Source: Castor canadensis
Lineage: Eukaryota > Chordata > Mammalia > Rodentia > Castoridae
Assembly (NCBI RefSeq): GCF_047511655.1
Contig: NC_133389.1
Location: 157,185,973-157,249,972, forward strand
Reading direction: 5' to 3'
DNA length: 64,000 nucleotides
This document shows positions 23,830-37,641 of the stretch, piece by piece; position 1 is the stretch's first letter; every line of letters starts with the position of its first letter. The notes below the pieces were generated by a model. That model worked only from the letters and a program-made list of their open reading frames with translations. It was not told the DNA's origin and did not search any database. The translations under genes were made by a program, and so were the position numbers.

Positions 23830-25221
23830 CTGCAAAAACCAACCATAAATATGATGAGCCAGACTGAAGAACAAGACACCCCATGTGAGGTCCAGAGGTC
23901 TCAGGGGCAGCTTGGGGCACTGTCTGTTATTCTGGACATCCCTTCTCCTGGGAAGAGAAATGACTCAGAGATATGGACTGTTTCTCTTTCCAAAATGCTC
24001 AAGGTTAAATTTTATTTGAAAGACGTTTTTTCCCCTGATTGGAACTAGCCTGGTGAGATGCATATGGCTGACAAATGTAGGGGTCAGCAGTGACTCTGCA
24101 ACTCTGTGATTATGGTGACAATGGCAGCACTAGAGGCTCTATGTGTGTTTCCTCTTCATGGAGAAAGCAGAGTGGTAGTAACTCTAGGGTGGAGTGATAG
24201 AAAATGAGGGTGAAAAGCCTTGCAAACTGGAAATACTGTGCATACCAGCAGTGAGCCCAGCATCACATCTGTAAGAACGCAGCATTCCACTTCAGTTAAA
24301 CATGAGTTAAACGGTCCTCTGTTAACTCATTGCCTTTATTTGACAGTTCAAGAAGGTACAATGACACATTTTCATTCTTTGAATGATGTCCTGGGGTCTA
24401 TTCCTCTTTGTGAACTTTTTAAAACCTAGGAAAACTCTCCCACCTTTAAGAGCCTACCTTTATAGCTGAAGTGTAAACAAGAAAGCATGAGAGAGTGAGG
24501 AAGAAACACTTTTTCCTAACAACAGGGACATATTGTAACTTATAGAGAGGAGACATTTCAGGTGGGTGACTAGCATGTTCTCTGGCCTGGTGGAAGCCTG
24601 CACAGGAGTCTGAATAGCTTGTTTTCACTGCGAAGGTTTTAGTAATGACTAATAAGTTCAACCACAGCTGTTCCACTAGGTGGCTTGCTGGGGGGATTGG
24701 GTTCTCATTCTACCACACATAAGTGACACATGGCTTTTACCTCTTCCTAGGAGCCTAGGAAATTGCCTGCATAATTTTGTTCAGACACCAAAATTCAAGA
24801 GGGTCCAGCACTGGACTATTGGCTTCAAAGAGTGCTGCAAACAAAGTCATCCCTAGTGCTTGGCTCAGGCTTTCTTGGCTTTTCCTGTAGTATCTCTAGC
24901 TTCAGTCCTATGCACAGGGTGTCGTGGGGGGGGGAGAGGTATTCTCTAGCTTGCTACTGACTTATCCCTGGTATCATTAAGGGTTCAGAAGGTTGTTTTG
25001 GGCAAAGGAGGATCTTCCTACCCATCCTCATGCCCTGGTGAGGAGGCTGTGATTTGGCAAGAGACATACCAGGAAGAGGGTCCAGCTGAAAGCCAGCAGA
25101 CAGGGTCTTCACTGCCCCCAGCAGTCCCTGCTCCCAGTCAGCTCAAGGGCCATGGAAAATGTAGTGATATTTGGGACAGAGGAAAAGAAGCTGCAAATTG
25201 CTTCCCAGCTGGTTAGTTAAC

Positions 25222-25575
25222 TGATATAGGCTGAACTCTATCTCCCTGGAGTTCATATGTGGAAGCTGAAACCACTAGTGTGACTATACTTGGAGATAGG
25301 ATGTTTAGATGGTGCTAGGGTGAATGATGTCAAAAGTGTGTGGCTCTGATCTTATAAACCTAGTGTGCTTAGGAGAAGAGACAACAGAAAGTTTGCTCAG
25401 TCAGTTCCATGTCCCATGTATCATGGTTCTCAACTTCCAACCTCAGAATAAAGGCCACATGAAGACACAGAGAGAAAGTGGCCAGTGAAGAGAGGCTCAC
25501 TGGAACCAATCCTGCCACTTGCTGTGAAACTTGTAGCTTCCAGAGCCGTTTAGCTACCTAGTTGGTGGTAGTTGG
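25222..25575 (+). mobile_element. MLT1-like LTR remnant
   Basis: gatataggctgaactctatc, ctggagttcatatgtgga, a tgactatacttggagatagg block, aggccacatgaagacaca and ggaaccaatcctgcca keep the order of mammalian MLT/MaLR LTRs. Diverged; boundaries approximate. Confidence 0.5.
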
Positions 25576-25589
25576 TATGGTGTCTAGCA

Positions 25590-25745
25590 GACTAAACAAT
25601 GCCCTTGAGCAAGTTACCTCACCTTCTGAGTGTCTGTTTCTTCACCTGCTTAATGGAGATAACGTTAGTACCCACTGCATGGGGTGCTCCAAGTCTCAAA
25701 TGAGGTCATGAGTAAAGTGTTTAGCAGTTTCTGGCCCAGGGTAAG
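25590..25745 (+). repeat. MIR SINE
   Basis: cttgagcaagttacctcacc, gtctgtttcttcacctg and atggagataacgttagtacc occur in forward MIR order. Confidence 0.8.
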
Positions 25746-26034
25746 CTATGCCCCTCAGGCTGCCTGCAACCTTCGCTGCAACCTGAATTCAGGCCACCAT
25801 AGTAACCTGTGGACATCTCCATCAACCTCCTATTTCACAGATTAGAAAATGAGCTTCTAAAAGGGTCAGAGCTTGTCTCTCAGGGACAGAGACTTGGATA
25901 GGGTGGTGACTGGCACCCAGGGTTTTTAACAGCCCAGTCAAGGCTCCTACTGAATGCCATGCTGCTGGCCATCTGAACAAAATGCATCACTGCCATGCAA
26001 GAAAACAGGACTTCGAGTCAGAACGCCTGTGTCA

Positions 26035-26205
26035 AACTACAAATTGCCCTTTGTAGCCCAGTGACCTTGGGTAAGTGATTGCTTTCGTGGTGCTTTGGTT
26101 TCCTTGTTTATGACATGTTGCTCTCAATGACCTTCCTACTCACTGGGTTGCTGCGAGACTAAAATGAGCAAATACAGGTAGAAGTACGGAGCAAATGGTT
26201 AAGTG
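26035..26205 (+). repeat. MIR SINE
   Basis: cagtgaccttgggtaagtga, tttggtttccttgttta and tgggttgctgcgagacta occur in forward MIR order. Confidence 0.7.
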
Positions 26206-27279
26206 TGACACCACCCCTTCCAGGTGATTTCAGTACCTGCCTCTTCCACACTGGTGAATGCTGGATGTGGCAGAGTCACATCTATCCCCTCCTTTTCTCT
26301 GCCCCACCCTCCTGCCAGTGAGGACTAAGGTCAAATATGGGACTTCTGGTGCCTCTTGTCTGGGTCAGAACCCTTTTCCCCTAGGAAAGGGCTGTGGCGT
26401 TGTCCCCACTGGGTCATACCTCTGTACCCTCCCATCACTGAAATGACACTAATGGTAGTGTTATCAAATAAATTCTCTCCTTTCTGCCCCCTTGGCCTGC
26501 TGGGTTGGCCAGGGATTTATACAGACAGAGATGGTGCCCCGGAGCAGTGATTGATAAGGAGAAAACACACTGGGTTCCTTCAGTGCCACTCCCTTATGCC
26601 TGCTGATACCAGTACCCAGAGAGTGAAGAGAATGAGTCTTATCGGATATTCCTGGTGCAAAAAACACCCAGAGAGTGATGGAGGGACCCAGTACACCTGT
26701 TCTTTACAGCCAAAGGTCAGTAACTGAAAAAAAGTATAGATAAAAAAATTAATGATTTCAAAATAGAACCAAGTCCTATTTTCTAACAATTTATAACCCA
26801 GCAGGCATCTTTTAACTACCGGATGGATACGTTGATCAATGACTTTCCCAAATTCGGAGAATCCTGGTTAATTCCTGCCCCATTCCTGATTTTTTCTTTA
26901 AAGGAAAAGATGAGGAACAGGAAAAGGAAGGAAAAGAAAAACTGTTCTCTTACATAAAATCAATGGAGCTCTACAATAAAAACATAATGTACAGGAAAAA
27001 CAAGACATTTACATTAAAAACATGCAACATTCAGGTGTGCTCTTCCTTGAGAACAGGACTTTATTACAAGGGATTTTTCACTTGAAAAAGATTCACTCTC
27101 GCCTAAGTGTTTGCTGAGTTTCCTGGCTATATTTAAACTATGCTTTAACACATGCAACCTCCTAGGAACACATCTTTCAAATAAGGCAAATCTACCAATG
27201 TGATCATCGCTGACTGAAAATTATAACAGGTAATGGAAGAGAAATATTCCTTTGGTGTTCCTGCATGATGCATCAAATG

Positions 27280-27355
27280 GAAGCCAGCAGTAGTAGACAC
27301 AAATGTCCCTAGGGGACAAAATCATCCTTGTTGAGAACCACTGACCTAATCTGTC
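27280..27355. mobile_element. hAT-Charlie MITE end (MER20/MER5-type)
   Basis: aaatgtccctaggggacaaa and ttgttgagaaccactg resemble one terminus of a mammalian Charlie-derived MITE. Only the end is recognisable. Confidence 0.5.
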
Positions 27356-27578
27356 AGGAAAAGGCATCACAGAGAGAGTGCTCTAGGGTCAAACAGCATC
27401 CCTCCCATTGAATTTTCAGATACTCTCCTCCTGACTTATATCCTTACCTTTAATAGGTTCAGTGTAATATGCTTACTCATATAACTTTCAAAAATAGATA
27501 CTAGAAACACACCATGTGATTAAAATAGCTGGAACGCAATAGCACTAACTATCCAGTGGTTTTAGAAATTAATTTAAG

Positions 27579-27700
27579 AAGTCAAAGATACAGGATGTAG
27601 GTCTGTGGGTAAGCACTTGTCTAGCATGTGTGCAACAAGGACCTGGATTTGATACTTAGCACTGCCCTCCAACTCCCCCACACCCCCTCAAAAGTCAAGG
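27579..27700 (+). mobile_element. ID-type SINE with short target duplication
   Basis: ggatgtaggtctgtgggtaa, cttgtctagcatgtgtgc and ggatttgatacttagc are a diverged ID body. Flanked by aagtcaaag (27579-27587) and aagtcaagg (27692-27700). Confidence 0.75.
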
Positions 27701-27832
27701 GTCAGACATGGTGTTTCATGCTTGTAATCCAAGCATTTGGGGAGACTGAGGTAAGAGGATTGAGAGTTTGAGTCCAGCCAGGGCTACACAGCAAGATTCC
27801 ATCTCAAAAAAACCAAACAAAAACAATACCCA
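27701..27832 (+). mobile_element. B1-like SINE
   Basis: catggtgtttcatgcttgta, ggggagactgaggtaagag and gccagggctacacagcaag, with an A/C-rich tail. Directly abuts the ID copy at 27579. Confidence 0.82.
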
Positions 27833-28159
27833 CAATACAGTTCTGTCCATTGCTCAGTAACTACTTAACTTTCTACCAATTCTACCCCAAAGCCATCTGG
27901 TGGCTGGCTCTCGGTTGATTTATTTGCTCTTTGGCCCAGATTCTAGATGGTTTCTCTGTAGTGTATTCTGCATCTTTCATTCCCTAACCAGGTCATCCAG
28001 CAAATCAAAGGCAAATTTTTTTGCATTTGCTTCATAACATAGATTGCTTTTGTATAACTGTGAAGCAGTTAGGTTTTAGTGCAATGAAAGAGAGACCAGT
28101 AAAAGATTCATGAGGCTGCTACTGGAGAGGAGAGAACTCTACTGGTGTGAGGCCCTGGA

Positions 28160-28305
28160 GTCCTTCACCCAGGTTGTCCTGGTGTCATTGGGACCTTGGG
28201 TTAAGTTACTTCATCTTTAAGCCTTATTTTCTACAGAAGTAAATGATGTTGGGTTAGATGATATCTAAAGTCCCTTCCAACTTGCAAATTTGAGGTAAGG
28301 AGAAA
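28160..28305 (+). repeat. MIR SINE
   Basis: gggaccttgggttaagttac, ttcatctttaagccttattt and gggttagatgatatctaaag; the last motif is typical of MIR 3' variants. Confidence 0.75.
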
Positions 28306-29561
28306 AAGCTACTCTGGGTTGTACCCCTCTCTCCACTGTTTCTTGCTCCAAGATGTGTGGATGAATGAGTTCAGTGAATGCACCTCCAACTGATAAGCTG
28401 GGACTGAATGTGACCAGCCTTAAGGTAAATGCATTACTTTTCATTTTGTTTATTTATATTAATCTAGCTAAAAAATAGCTCATAAGAATTAGTATAGACA
28501 GTTTCAGAGCCTTAATGGAACAAACTAGGCACACATCAGCACTGGTTACCTCAATAAGTGGGACTAGGAAGGGTAGGCTGGAGTTTTGCTTCCCTGGAAG
28601 CTCTAGGGGGCAACACTACTAACTATCTGTGTGCCTGACAAACTGGTCTCCTTTCTTAGGACAGGAACAGGAGAGAATCTCTACCATTTTGGGGTGACAC
28701 AATTCTCACTTGGCATTATGGAACAAGACTATATACATTTTATGAATAGTCTTTGATCTAAAAATTAGGATACCGGTCTACAGCGAGTGAGGGAGAAGTT
28801 CACAACCCAGAAATCTAAGAGTCCACTGCCAAGAAATAGAACAGACATGATACTTTTATTATGACTATTGAATCCAAGAAACGAACCTGCTACAAACTAG
28901 AAGAACTAAATGCGTGAAGGGGGAAAAGGTCTGCCTCTCAAATATTATGGCAAAGAAGCAAGAATTCCTGGCTGCAGACAGTTTCCTGTTCTGGAATGCT
29001 GGTGATGTGAGACCAATTAGAGAGAAGCTCAATGGCTTTGTATGCATCCATCCAGATTCTAGCTGCACACAGGGAGGTCATAGGAAATGGCTAAAGTCCC
29101 CTGCCCTGAGTTGAGGTCACTGAAATGCTTCTGCTCTGTGCATGGGGAGTTCTCCGCCTGCTGAGTTTTGGTTTTTGTTTTTGTTTTTTGGCTCATGCAG
29201 TGGCCTCAGATATTTCACTTGGATTGAATTCAGGCTTCAGTTCGGTTGGATCTCTGACAAGCAAAGGGACAGGCCTGCAGAGCTGGGCAGAGCTTTGGCT
29301 GATTTCCGCTCCGCAGCGCCCACAAGGAATAGGGTGGAGTGCAGAAATAAGTGCAGGGTATCAGACATGCGAATGTGGTTTTGTGTATGGCTACTATGTA
29401 AGGCGCCCCAACAGGCCACTAGCTATTACTGGCTTTTCCAAGAAACCAGGATGGTTACTTAAATCTCTTAGCTAAGGGAGATAGTTATTGAGGCCTGGTT
29501 ATTTTCATGTTTTGGGTTGGTGCTTGCTTCTGTCTGTTATTGGGCAAGTAAACAAACAATT

Positions 29562-29789
29562 TGTAATTTTCTTTCTTTCTTTCTTTCTTTTGGGCAGTAT
29601 TGGGGCTTGAACTCAGGGTCTTCACCTTGAGTCACTTCACCAGCCCTATTTTTGTGAAGAATTTTTCGAAATAGGGTCTCATGGAACTATTTGCCTGGGT
29701 TGGCTTTGAACTGTGATCCTTCTGATCTCTGCCTCCTGAGTAGCTAGGATTACAGGCATGAGCTACCAGTACCCAGCTGTAATTTTCTT
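29562..29789 (-). mobile_element. Composite B1+ID dimeric SINE with target duplication
   Basis: Reverse orientation, preceded by a (CTTT)n tail. The ID-like half (cagtattggggcttgaactc) joins the 7SL-like half (tttgcctgggttggctttg through gattacaggcatgagct). The direct repeat tgtaattttctt is at 29562-29573 and 29778-29789. Confidence 0.9.
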
Positions 29790-31638
29790 AAATAGGAAAT
29801 CAGCCAGTGTCATGTATGGCATAAGCCTGCATGTATACATATGTGCAATATATATACTTAAATACATCAGTATGTATGCATGTTGTTCAAAAGAAATATA
29901 CAGAACCTGTCATTGAACATTCTTAAGGTAAAATGAATTAAGTATGATTTTAACACATGATAACATCTAGTAGGTCCACTCTTTTGGGGGCAGTAGGAGG
30001 ATTAAATAATGAAAGACTAACACAATTTCAGTAAGAATCCGATTGTGATTGGGTGCTGACAACTGGGGAGAGTCCAAGTTTCACAGCAGCTGTCTGGAGC
30101 ACCATCTCTAGCGAAGGTTTGCTCCACATTGACCAGAAATCTGGATTTTCCAATTGTCCCTTTATTTTGCTTGGCAGTGCAAGGACTCCAGGAGAAGCAG
30201 GTAGGACAGGGAGGAAGGGAACAAGAGTCTGGAAATCATGGAGTAAGGAGGAGGCTTGCAGAGGGTAAAATGGACTACAGCTGGCCATATCACATCTGGG
30301 ATTGTTCACTGGGATTCCCAATTCTCCACGCACTTCCTTTTGGCTGAAGGGAAGATGATCCACCTCCTTTGGCTAAAGGTCAGGCAAATTTAGATACCTG
30401 TGTATGAGTTTGCAAAGCTATTCCAATAGTTTTGAATGGCAAATGCTAAGATCAAAATTAGAAATTTAAATTAGGCAACACCTGTCTGGCCTTTGTCTTC
30501 ATTTTTACATAAAATACCCTTTTTAATCTTTATAACAACAGTTCTCTGAATGGTATTATTTATTTCCCCATTTTTATTAAGTCTATCCAATAGTTTAAGT
30601 AGATACAACACAAAACAATAACTGGCAGCTTTTCTGGACCAAGAGCTAGTAAGTGGGTGAATAACCTTGTACTGACTCCAGTCTTGTGATTTGAAATCAG
30701 GCCCTTCTTCTCTTGTTACTAGCCACATGGTTCTTTAAGTTATTTAATACACATCTCAGTATCTGCTAAACCACAGATCTTCGAAGGGCAATTGGTATGT
30801 CCTTCAGTGATTTTTTTTTATATGCTCTTTTAGCCTGAGTTAATTAACTAGAAGTTTCCCTGATTGCAGCCCACAAAACATTTGGCTTTCACAGGTCTTG
30901 GACTTTGAGTTTGTAAACCAAGCTTGGCTAATACCTTTGACAAAAGCTTTACTTAAAATCTGGATTCAAAATAGAATGCAAACAAGGGCTAATTAATTCA
31001 CTTGTTAATTTTGCTACCCTACTGAGGACATTAACTCCCTGTCATCTTCTGTGTAAATGCTTAATAAGTGCTTCCTGCTGATCTAAGGATGGTGACAGAA
31101 CTTTTCAGTCATATTCCAGTATGTGTTTAAAATCATAATAGATTTGACCTGAATGACCGTTTTTTTGGAGGATAGAGAAAAACTGGTATTTCTGACTGCT
31201 AAGCCTTTATTTTAAGGTTTACCTGGCAGTTACTATCCTTCTCAAGAAACAAATGCCCACCAGATTACTTCAGGAAAATAAAGGAACTGAAAGAAGATGT
31301 AAACATTTTCCACCATTGCTGGAAAAGCTGGAACATAATATAATTGTAACCACTGAGGACTATAAATAAGAGCAAATGATTTTCTGTAAAAATTCCTAAA
31401 ATGGCTCAGGTTGCCTAAGAGCCCAAGGGATGTTTATAATGCCTTGCTGCACCTAAGACAAAGGCAGATGAATATGAGAATATTAATAATCCTAGTTTAT
31501 GTATATATACATTTCTGTTGATTTACCAGTCTACTTTTTCATGTAAAACTGAAAAATTATCAAAGATTTCAAATGAGACTCACTTATTTAACACACTTGA
31601 GTTCCTCAAAGTACTAAGACACTTAATTGAGCCCAAAT

Positions 31639-31764
31639 AAATGAACTTTTTTGGGCTAGGGGCATGTCTCAAGTAGTAGAGCATCTGCCTAGCAAGCTCA
31701 AGGCCCTGAGTTCAAACTCCAGTACTGAACAAACAAAGAAATACAAACAAAAAAATGAACTTTT
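31639..31764 (+). mobile_element. ID-type SINE with target duplication
   Basis: gtctcaagtagtagagcatc, tgcctagcaagctcaaggcc and gagttcaaactccagtac. The direct repeat aaatgaactttt is at 31639-31650 and 31753-31764. Confidence 0.9.
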
Positions 31765-34104
31765 CAAGCATGGGTATGTTAGAAAATGCAAAAATTGTCC
31801 AGAAAACATGTCTATCTAATTTTCTGAGCAGCATGATTAGTTGGTTAGGAATATATTATTGGTTACTGATATAAACTTGTCATTAGTTTAGATTACTCCC
31901 TGCTTGTCTTCTATCACTAAGACAATTCTCTGAACATAATTTCCTGATAATTTGTTCTAGGCTAGGAAAGAACACAGTTGCTCAATGGGGAAGTCTTTAG
32001 CTCAGGCTATAACTGTGGCCTGTGCTAACTAACAACTAAAATTTTTTTATTTGTTTCTGTGTGGTGTCCTGAGCAAGATCTGTAGACCCCTGTGCATGAA
32101 AACTTGAGGTGAGAAATATTCCAGTGGCAATAGTTTGGGAGAGGAAGTTTAAATATTGCTTCTAGATACTTTCTAAGCATGGAGCCCTAATTAGAGCTCT
32201 CAAACAGTCTCCCTTCAATATGCTCTTCAGGAAGCTGGGGGAAGGGAAGAGTCACTTTTCTTGCTGGAAGCTTTGACATTCACATCCTCTCTATCCCTAA
32301 ACCCTGGAGTTGGTGTTTCTTTTGGGCACTGTATGAAAACCATGCTGACACAGCTGACACAGACACCTCGGGTTTGCTACCACCCAGCCCATGTTCCCGT
32401 TCCCTTGCTTCTGGTCTTCCCTGCTGTAAAGGAAGGGAATTTTGAAGATTTCCTTTCCAATCACTCAAGTAAGCTGCTTTTCCACCAAGTCTTTTAAATT
32501 TCCTTTTTCTCTACCATCAAGGATTCCTGTTCTAGAAACAAAGTATAATGAATTCTTTTCTTAAAGAGCAGCTTTGCAGTGCTTCATTCTCTCAACTCCG
32601 AAGGCCATACTAGGTCTTCCGGCTTAAGTTTAATCTGTTCATGTTAGTGGCTTCCAATATTTCCAAGGCAGGCTTTGGAGCAACCTCAGGTTCATTATTT
32701 GCAAATGTGTCTATTATGTTATTGGTGGTATAAACTCCCACATTTCTAGTTTTCACACGAATCACTTCTTTTCCTATTTTCCATCAAAAGGCTGTAAAAT
32801 TCTTCTAATTAATTGCAGGAACAACCACCACCATATCAGAAGTAAGACTAGTTAAGGATAGTTTGTGGGTCCCTAAATTTTAGGTCTTGTGCTTTGTAAA
32901 ATGTAGTACCCTGCACTGATACTCAGCTACCTGCACCTGCCAGAGCCACAGATGTGGTGTTGGATGGGGCTTCTGGTATCTGTGGGGGTGGGAGTCACAG
33001 ATAGAGGACTGCTAAGCTCTCCCTGGCTCTCTACAGTTCTATCTCTGGTATGATTCAGTCAAACAGAAACTTTGCACAGAGTATGAGCATGGATAGATTT
33101 CACCTTTATCTCTATTTTAAGAACTCTGAAAACATCAGGAATTGAACAGAAAATTATTAATTAATGGTAGTTGTAGATCGTGTGCCAATGTTTCCTGATG
33201 CACCATGGTTGGGTACTTTAATATTCAAAATACTGAACATGCTTAATAAAGATATGACAATATGTATTAGAAGTTGACATTAAAGCAAAAAAGAAAATTT
33301 AGAAGTCACATTTATAACATATCACCATCTGTACTCACCAATTACTTGTATGGAAAAAAAATCTTAAAATATCAGCAATATATACTGACAAAAACCAAGA
33401 TACTGTTGTATAGTCTGTAATTTTAAAGCATAAAACAGTTCATTTCAGAACATACTACTCAGTCTGAAAAGTCAACATTTTTTGTATGGAAAGGTAAATA
33501 CTCCTTCTCTTCCCTATTGTGTATTCAGGTTACTTATTTACAGTCCCATGTAAATAAGAAGAAAGTATATGCTAAAAAGTGACCTAAAAGATGCTTGGGA
33601 AATTAAATTATCTGAGTAGCTTAGCAAAGCTGAAACTTTTAATATTATTTCTCCCCTGACATTAAAAGCTTTATTGGTATAGTAAAGTACATCTGTCCCT
33701 AACATATGATAGAATGTTAGCCATCACTCAATAAAGTCACATGTCTTGGTGATGAATTTCCCTAAAAGCAGTTTAAAGGCCGTTTAAAATATATGTCAAT
33801 AGGCACAGATTTGAAAAATTAATATAAAGCAAATTTTCATTCATTCATGAATTACTTATTGAGCAGTTACTATACACAGATCTACACAGAAGAATGAGCA
33901 AAATATAAAAAGCCCATTTCTTCATGGAATTTGCATTCTTTGAAAATGGAATGAATCACAATTTGAATTTATATCTCAATCCTTTTGGGTAACGAGTATC
34001 AAAATCAGTTAACTTCACTGAAAACATGACAAACTATCTGACAAATAGGAAATGTTAAACTATGGAGTTAAAACAAAGCTCTTACACCTTTTGTCACTAA
34101 GAGC

Positions 34105-34255
34105 TTAAAATAGTGCCATATGCCTGATACGCCTGGTGGGTAGGTCCAGAGGTGAGATGGCTTGTCAAAGGTCACATAATAAGCTGTGTCAGAGTTAAGA
34201 CTGACATCTATACCTCTTCATCCAGTGATGTTTCCGTGAACTAGCCAGTCTCTAC
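34105..34255 (-). repeat. MIR-like fragment
   Basis: gaggtgagatggcttgtcaa, ggtcacataataagctg and cagagttaagactgacatct resemble reverse MIR; decayed. Confidence 0.55.
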
Positions 34256-34439
34256 TTATTAAATGGACCACAGTAGTTTTAGAACCAATTAAATTTTTTC
34301 TTCTTAAAGGTACTCATTAGTAAAAGTTTATAGGTTAAATGTGATTATTTTCTGGATCAGATATAATGTGATAAAAAAGGAAGATATAAAATTATATGTT
34401 TAGTATGATTCCAGTTGCATATATTCATGCTGTATGTAG

Positions 34440-34571
34440 AAAAAGAATAAATTAGCTAGGCATTGTGGTATACACCTGCAATCCCAGCACTGGGGATTAC
34501 TAGGGCACGGGATCTTGATTTGAGGCCACTCTGGGCTACAAAATAACGCTCTGTTTAAAAAGAATAAATTA
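34440..34571 (+). mobile_element. B1-like SINE with 15-bp target duplication
   Basis: gctaggcattgtggtataca, cctgcaatcccagcactgg and ttgaggccactctgggctac. The repeat aaaaagaataaatta is at 34440-34454 and 34557-34571. The interior is slightly rearranged relative to B1. Confidence 0.88.
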
Positions 34572-35929
34572 TGGAGAATTTCTTTCTTTAAGCTTTCATG
34601 TACTTTTAAAGTTTTAGCAAACACCAACTAATTTTACAGTTAGAAAGTTAAAATATGAGTTAAACAAGGATGAACATTTCCCTCTCTAAACAAAAAATGA
34701 GGTTCTCTGGAGTACTTAAAGATAATACAATATTTTAGAAAGAACTATGTCCAAGAGATGACAACTATCTATTCAAATGACCAAATGGCTTCAAAACATA
34801 ATGGTGGCCTTACCAGCTAGGATTATGTTTATAAATGTACCGTATTTACCAAGTGGCTTAGGTCAGGTCAGCTCTGAGGATGTCACAAAAGTCTCGTCTG
34901 TGTTAGCAAACATTCTGAAACATTTTGACATGTGAATACAGGAGCCACCAGGCCAAGGTGAAATGTTATTTACCAAGTTACTCTTTGACTAAAGTTTAAA
35001 ACTCCCAAAACTTGCATTGTACTGAAGAGGTTTTATCCATGAAAACCTTCACTAACACGAGTAATACATAATAGTAGGTCATATGACCTAAAAAAAGTAG
35101 AATCCCATCTTGGTAATATCATTGCCCTACTTCTGACACTCAAAACATACATGAGTTTTCTGGACTTTGGTTTTACCCCTTCCAAAATGTTTGGTGGTTG
35201 CCAGACTCTTCTATCTCTGTAAATCACAGGCAGGAGTCTCATCTCTACCATCAGTTAGAGGACAATCCAGAAAGTTCCTCAAAATGCTCCTCTTTCTCGT
35301 TTTCCAGAAAAGATACCTGTGAAGAGGAGTCCAGATTTCCTTTAGCTGTTTCTAAGAGGCATGTGTCATTACAATACTCACTGAGTGGCTGCTTCTGCAG
35401 ACAAGCCACAGAAAGGAAATATCATTAAAAGAGAGTATATACATGGGAGAAGTTCTTCCCTTCCCTCCCTTAAGACAGACCTAGTCAAGGTTGCTGTCCT
35501 CTATTATTGAACAGGATATAACAGGACAGCCAAGCACAGCCCACAAACCTGCTAATTAGGTGCACTGACAGTGTTTGTTTTGGAACCATTTACCAACAAA
35601 GGAATGTGTCAGGCTGATTAGTGAGAAAAGGGTATGTAATGTATGTGTATTTGAGTCCAGATGAGGGCATAATCCAGGTATTTAGTCTGTTTGTGCAAGG
35701 ACACACAAAAATGAAGTCTGAACAAATAGGAAGCCACAATGAAAGACTGGCTTCTGGGTAGTGTTTCTTTTTCATTTTCTCAAGTTTTATTTCACCAGTG
35801 CCTTTACCCTTCAACCCCCCAAAATCTATCCAAACACTTAGCAAAAACTCTATTTCAAAAGTGACAAATTACAATGGCTCCCAGAAAAATGCAAGAGCCT
35901 TTGCAAGGTTGTTAGCAAATCTGGGATTT

Positions 35930-36040
35930 GATTTTTTTTCCTTTTTTTTTTTTTGGTTGTTGTTGGTACTGGGGTTTGAACTCAGAGCCTTTTGCTTACT
36001 AGGCAGGCACTCTACCACTTGAGCCACTTGGCCAGCCCTG
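35930..36040 (-). mobile_element. ID-type SINE
   Basis: T-run, then ggtactggggtttgaactca, ttgcttactaggcaggcact and ctaccacttgagccacttg, ending gccagccc. Confidence 0.87.
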
Positions 36041-37518
36041 GTAGGTTTTTTAAGGCACGTAAGTGACAACTTTAGGCAATTCCTTTTCCACAGTCAGCCT
36101 TCATAGAGCCTTCTCCAGACACCATGCTCATGTGGACAAATCAAGGGAAAACAGGGTAATGGAAAACTCAGCTCTTAATGGACTATTCAAGTTGTGTTGA
36201 GAAAAATTATATATCTCAGCACCTTCTATGGAAAGAAGTAACTCAACACTTTACATTATAAAGCAGGTTCTTTCTTTCTAAACAAACCTTAACAGGATTT
36301 GATAACAATTAGATATTTGAAGCTTCATGTCCATATGAAGCTTAAAGAAAGGAAGAAGGAAAGAACAATGTTCATGCCCCAACAAAGTTTAGGTCCTCCA
36401 GGGCTAGGTGGTGTGGATTGCAATGAAATGCAAAATGATAAAGACCAAATCAAAAGGTCAAGTATGTTATGAGGAGTCTCCATGTTCTTCAGTATAAACT
36501 GGACATTTCTGGAGTTTGGCCAGATGAATGAAAGCAATGGGGTTTGGATTAAATTCTTTGGGAGGTCTTCTTTTCCTCTAAACTAATCCATAAAAATGGA
36601 TTTCAAATGTGAAAAAGAGGATAAGCCTTGTTAGAAATTCACTGCTACAGACTCTTCTATGAGGTCAATGTTCATTCTTAAGACTGATGTGGGAAAGTTC
36701 TTTGAATATGTAAAGACTGGATTTAGTGGCAGACTGTTAACTGGTAAGAGTCTGAATTAATAAATTCATGGTCCTGCATACCATCTTTACGTTTTGGAGG
36801 AGAGGGAATGATCAACTACTTTTACAAAAACTGATAATGCTCAATCCGCACTTTTGAAGCCTGGTGCAATGAATCCTTTTAGAAGAGTAGCCACTGAGTC
36901 ACCTGAGACCCCTGTAACACATGGGAAGAACAGAACCACCACCTCTGATGCCTTCCCAAGACCAGGTGAATGTTGTTGACTAGAGTAGGGTGATGTTCCT
37001 GCCAGAGAAATTCCTTAAATGGCAGATCACTTGTTTCAACTTCATTTGTAAAGCTGTGGTATTACTTCACACTTTTGCTATGCTCCTCTATCTGTGGAAG
37101 TATTTTAAACTCCCTTAACTAATTAGTTAATTTAAGAAGCTTTATCAGTGTTCTTATGAATGTTCATATATTTGGGTGAGCTAACCAAACAATAAGTATT
37201 TATGGAATGCATACTATATGAGGACACCGAACTCAGGTTAAGCATACTCTTCTTATATAATATCCACATCTGAATACAGCCAAAAGAGTGTAGGTAGGAG
37301 TCACAAATTCTTGAGGTACAATGTTTTCCATATTAGAATACCTGTGGGGATAACTTATATACCACATGAAAAAATCAACAAAGCCAAGTGGATCATGACA
37401 GAAAGGACAGAACTGATTTATAAAAGGCTGGCTTATTTCAAAAGTCCAATGTTAAGATGTGTGTTTTTCCCCTGTATAACAAATATATCCTAATAAAAAT
37501 TTTTATAATAAAAAAGTT

Positions 37519-37641
37519 GTAATTTTTTTTTATTCTTTTTGAAACAAGGTTTCTATGGAGCCCAGGCTGGCTTTGAACTCTCGATCTTTCTGCTTCAGTC
37601 TCCCCAGTGCTAGGATTAAAGGTGTTCATCACCACACCAGG
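37519..37641 (-). mobile_element. B1-like SINE
   Basis: T-run, tttttgaaacaaggtttcta, gcccaggctggctttgaact, agtgctaggattaaaggtgt and caccacaccagg: B1 in reverse. Confidence 0.88.

Noticed and set aside
29125-29475. Overlapping 116- and 106-codon frames
   Set aside because: No recognisable product; within the PLEKHM3 intron and antisense to it.
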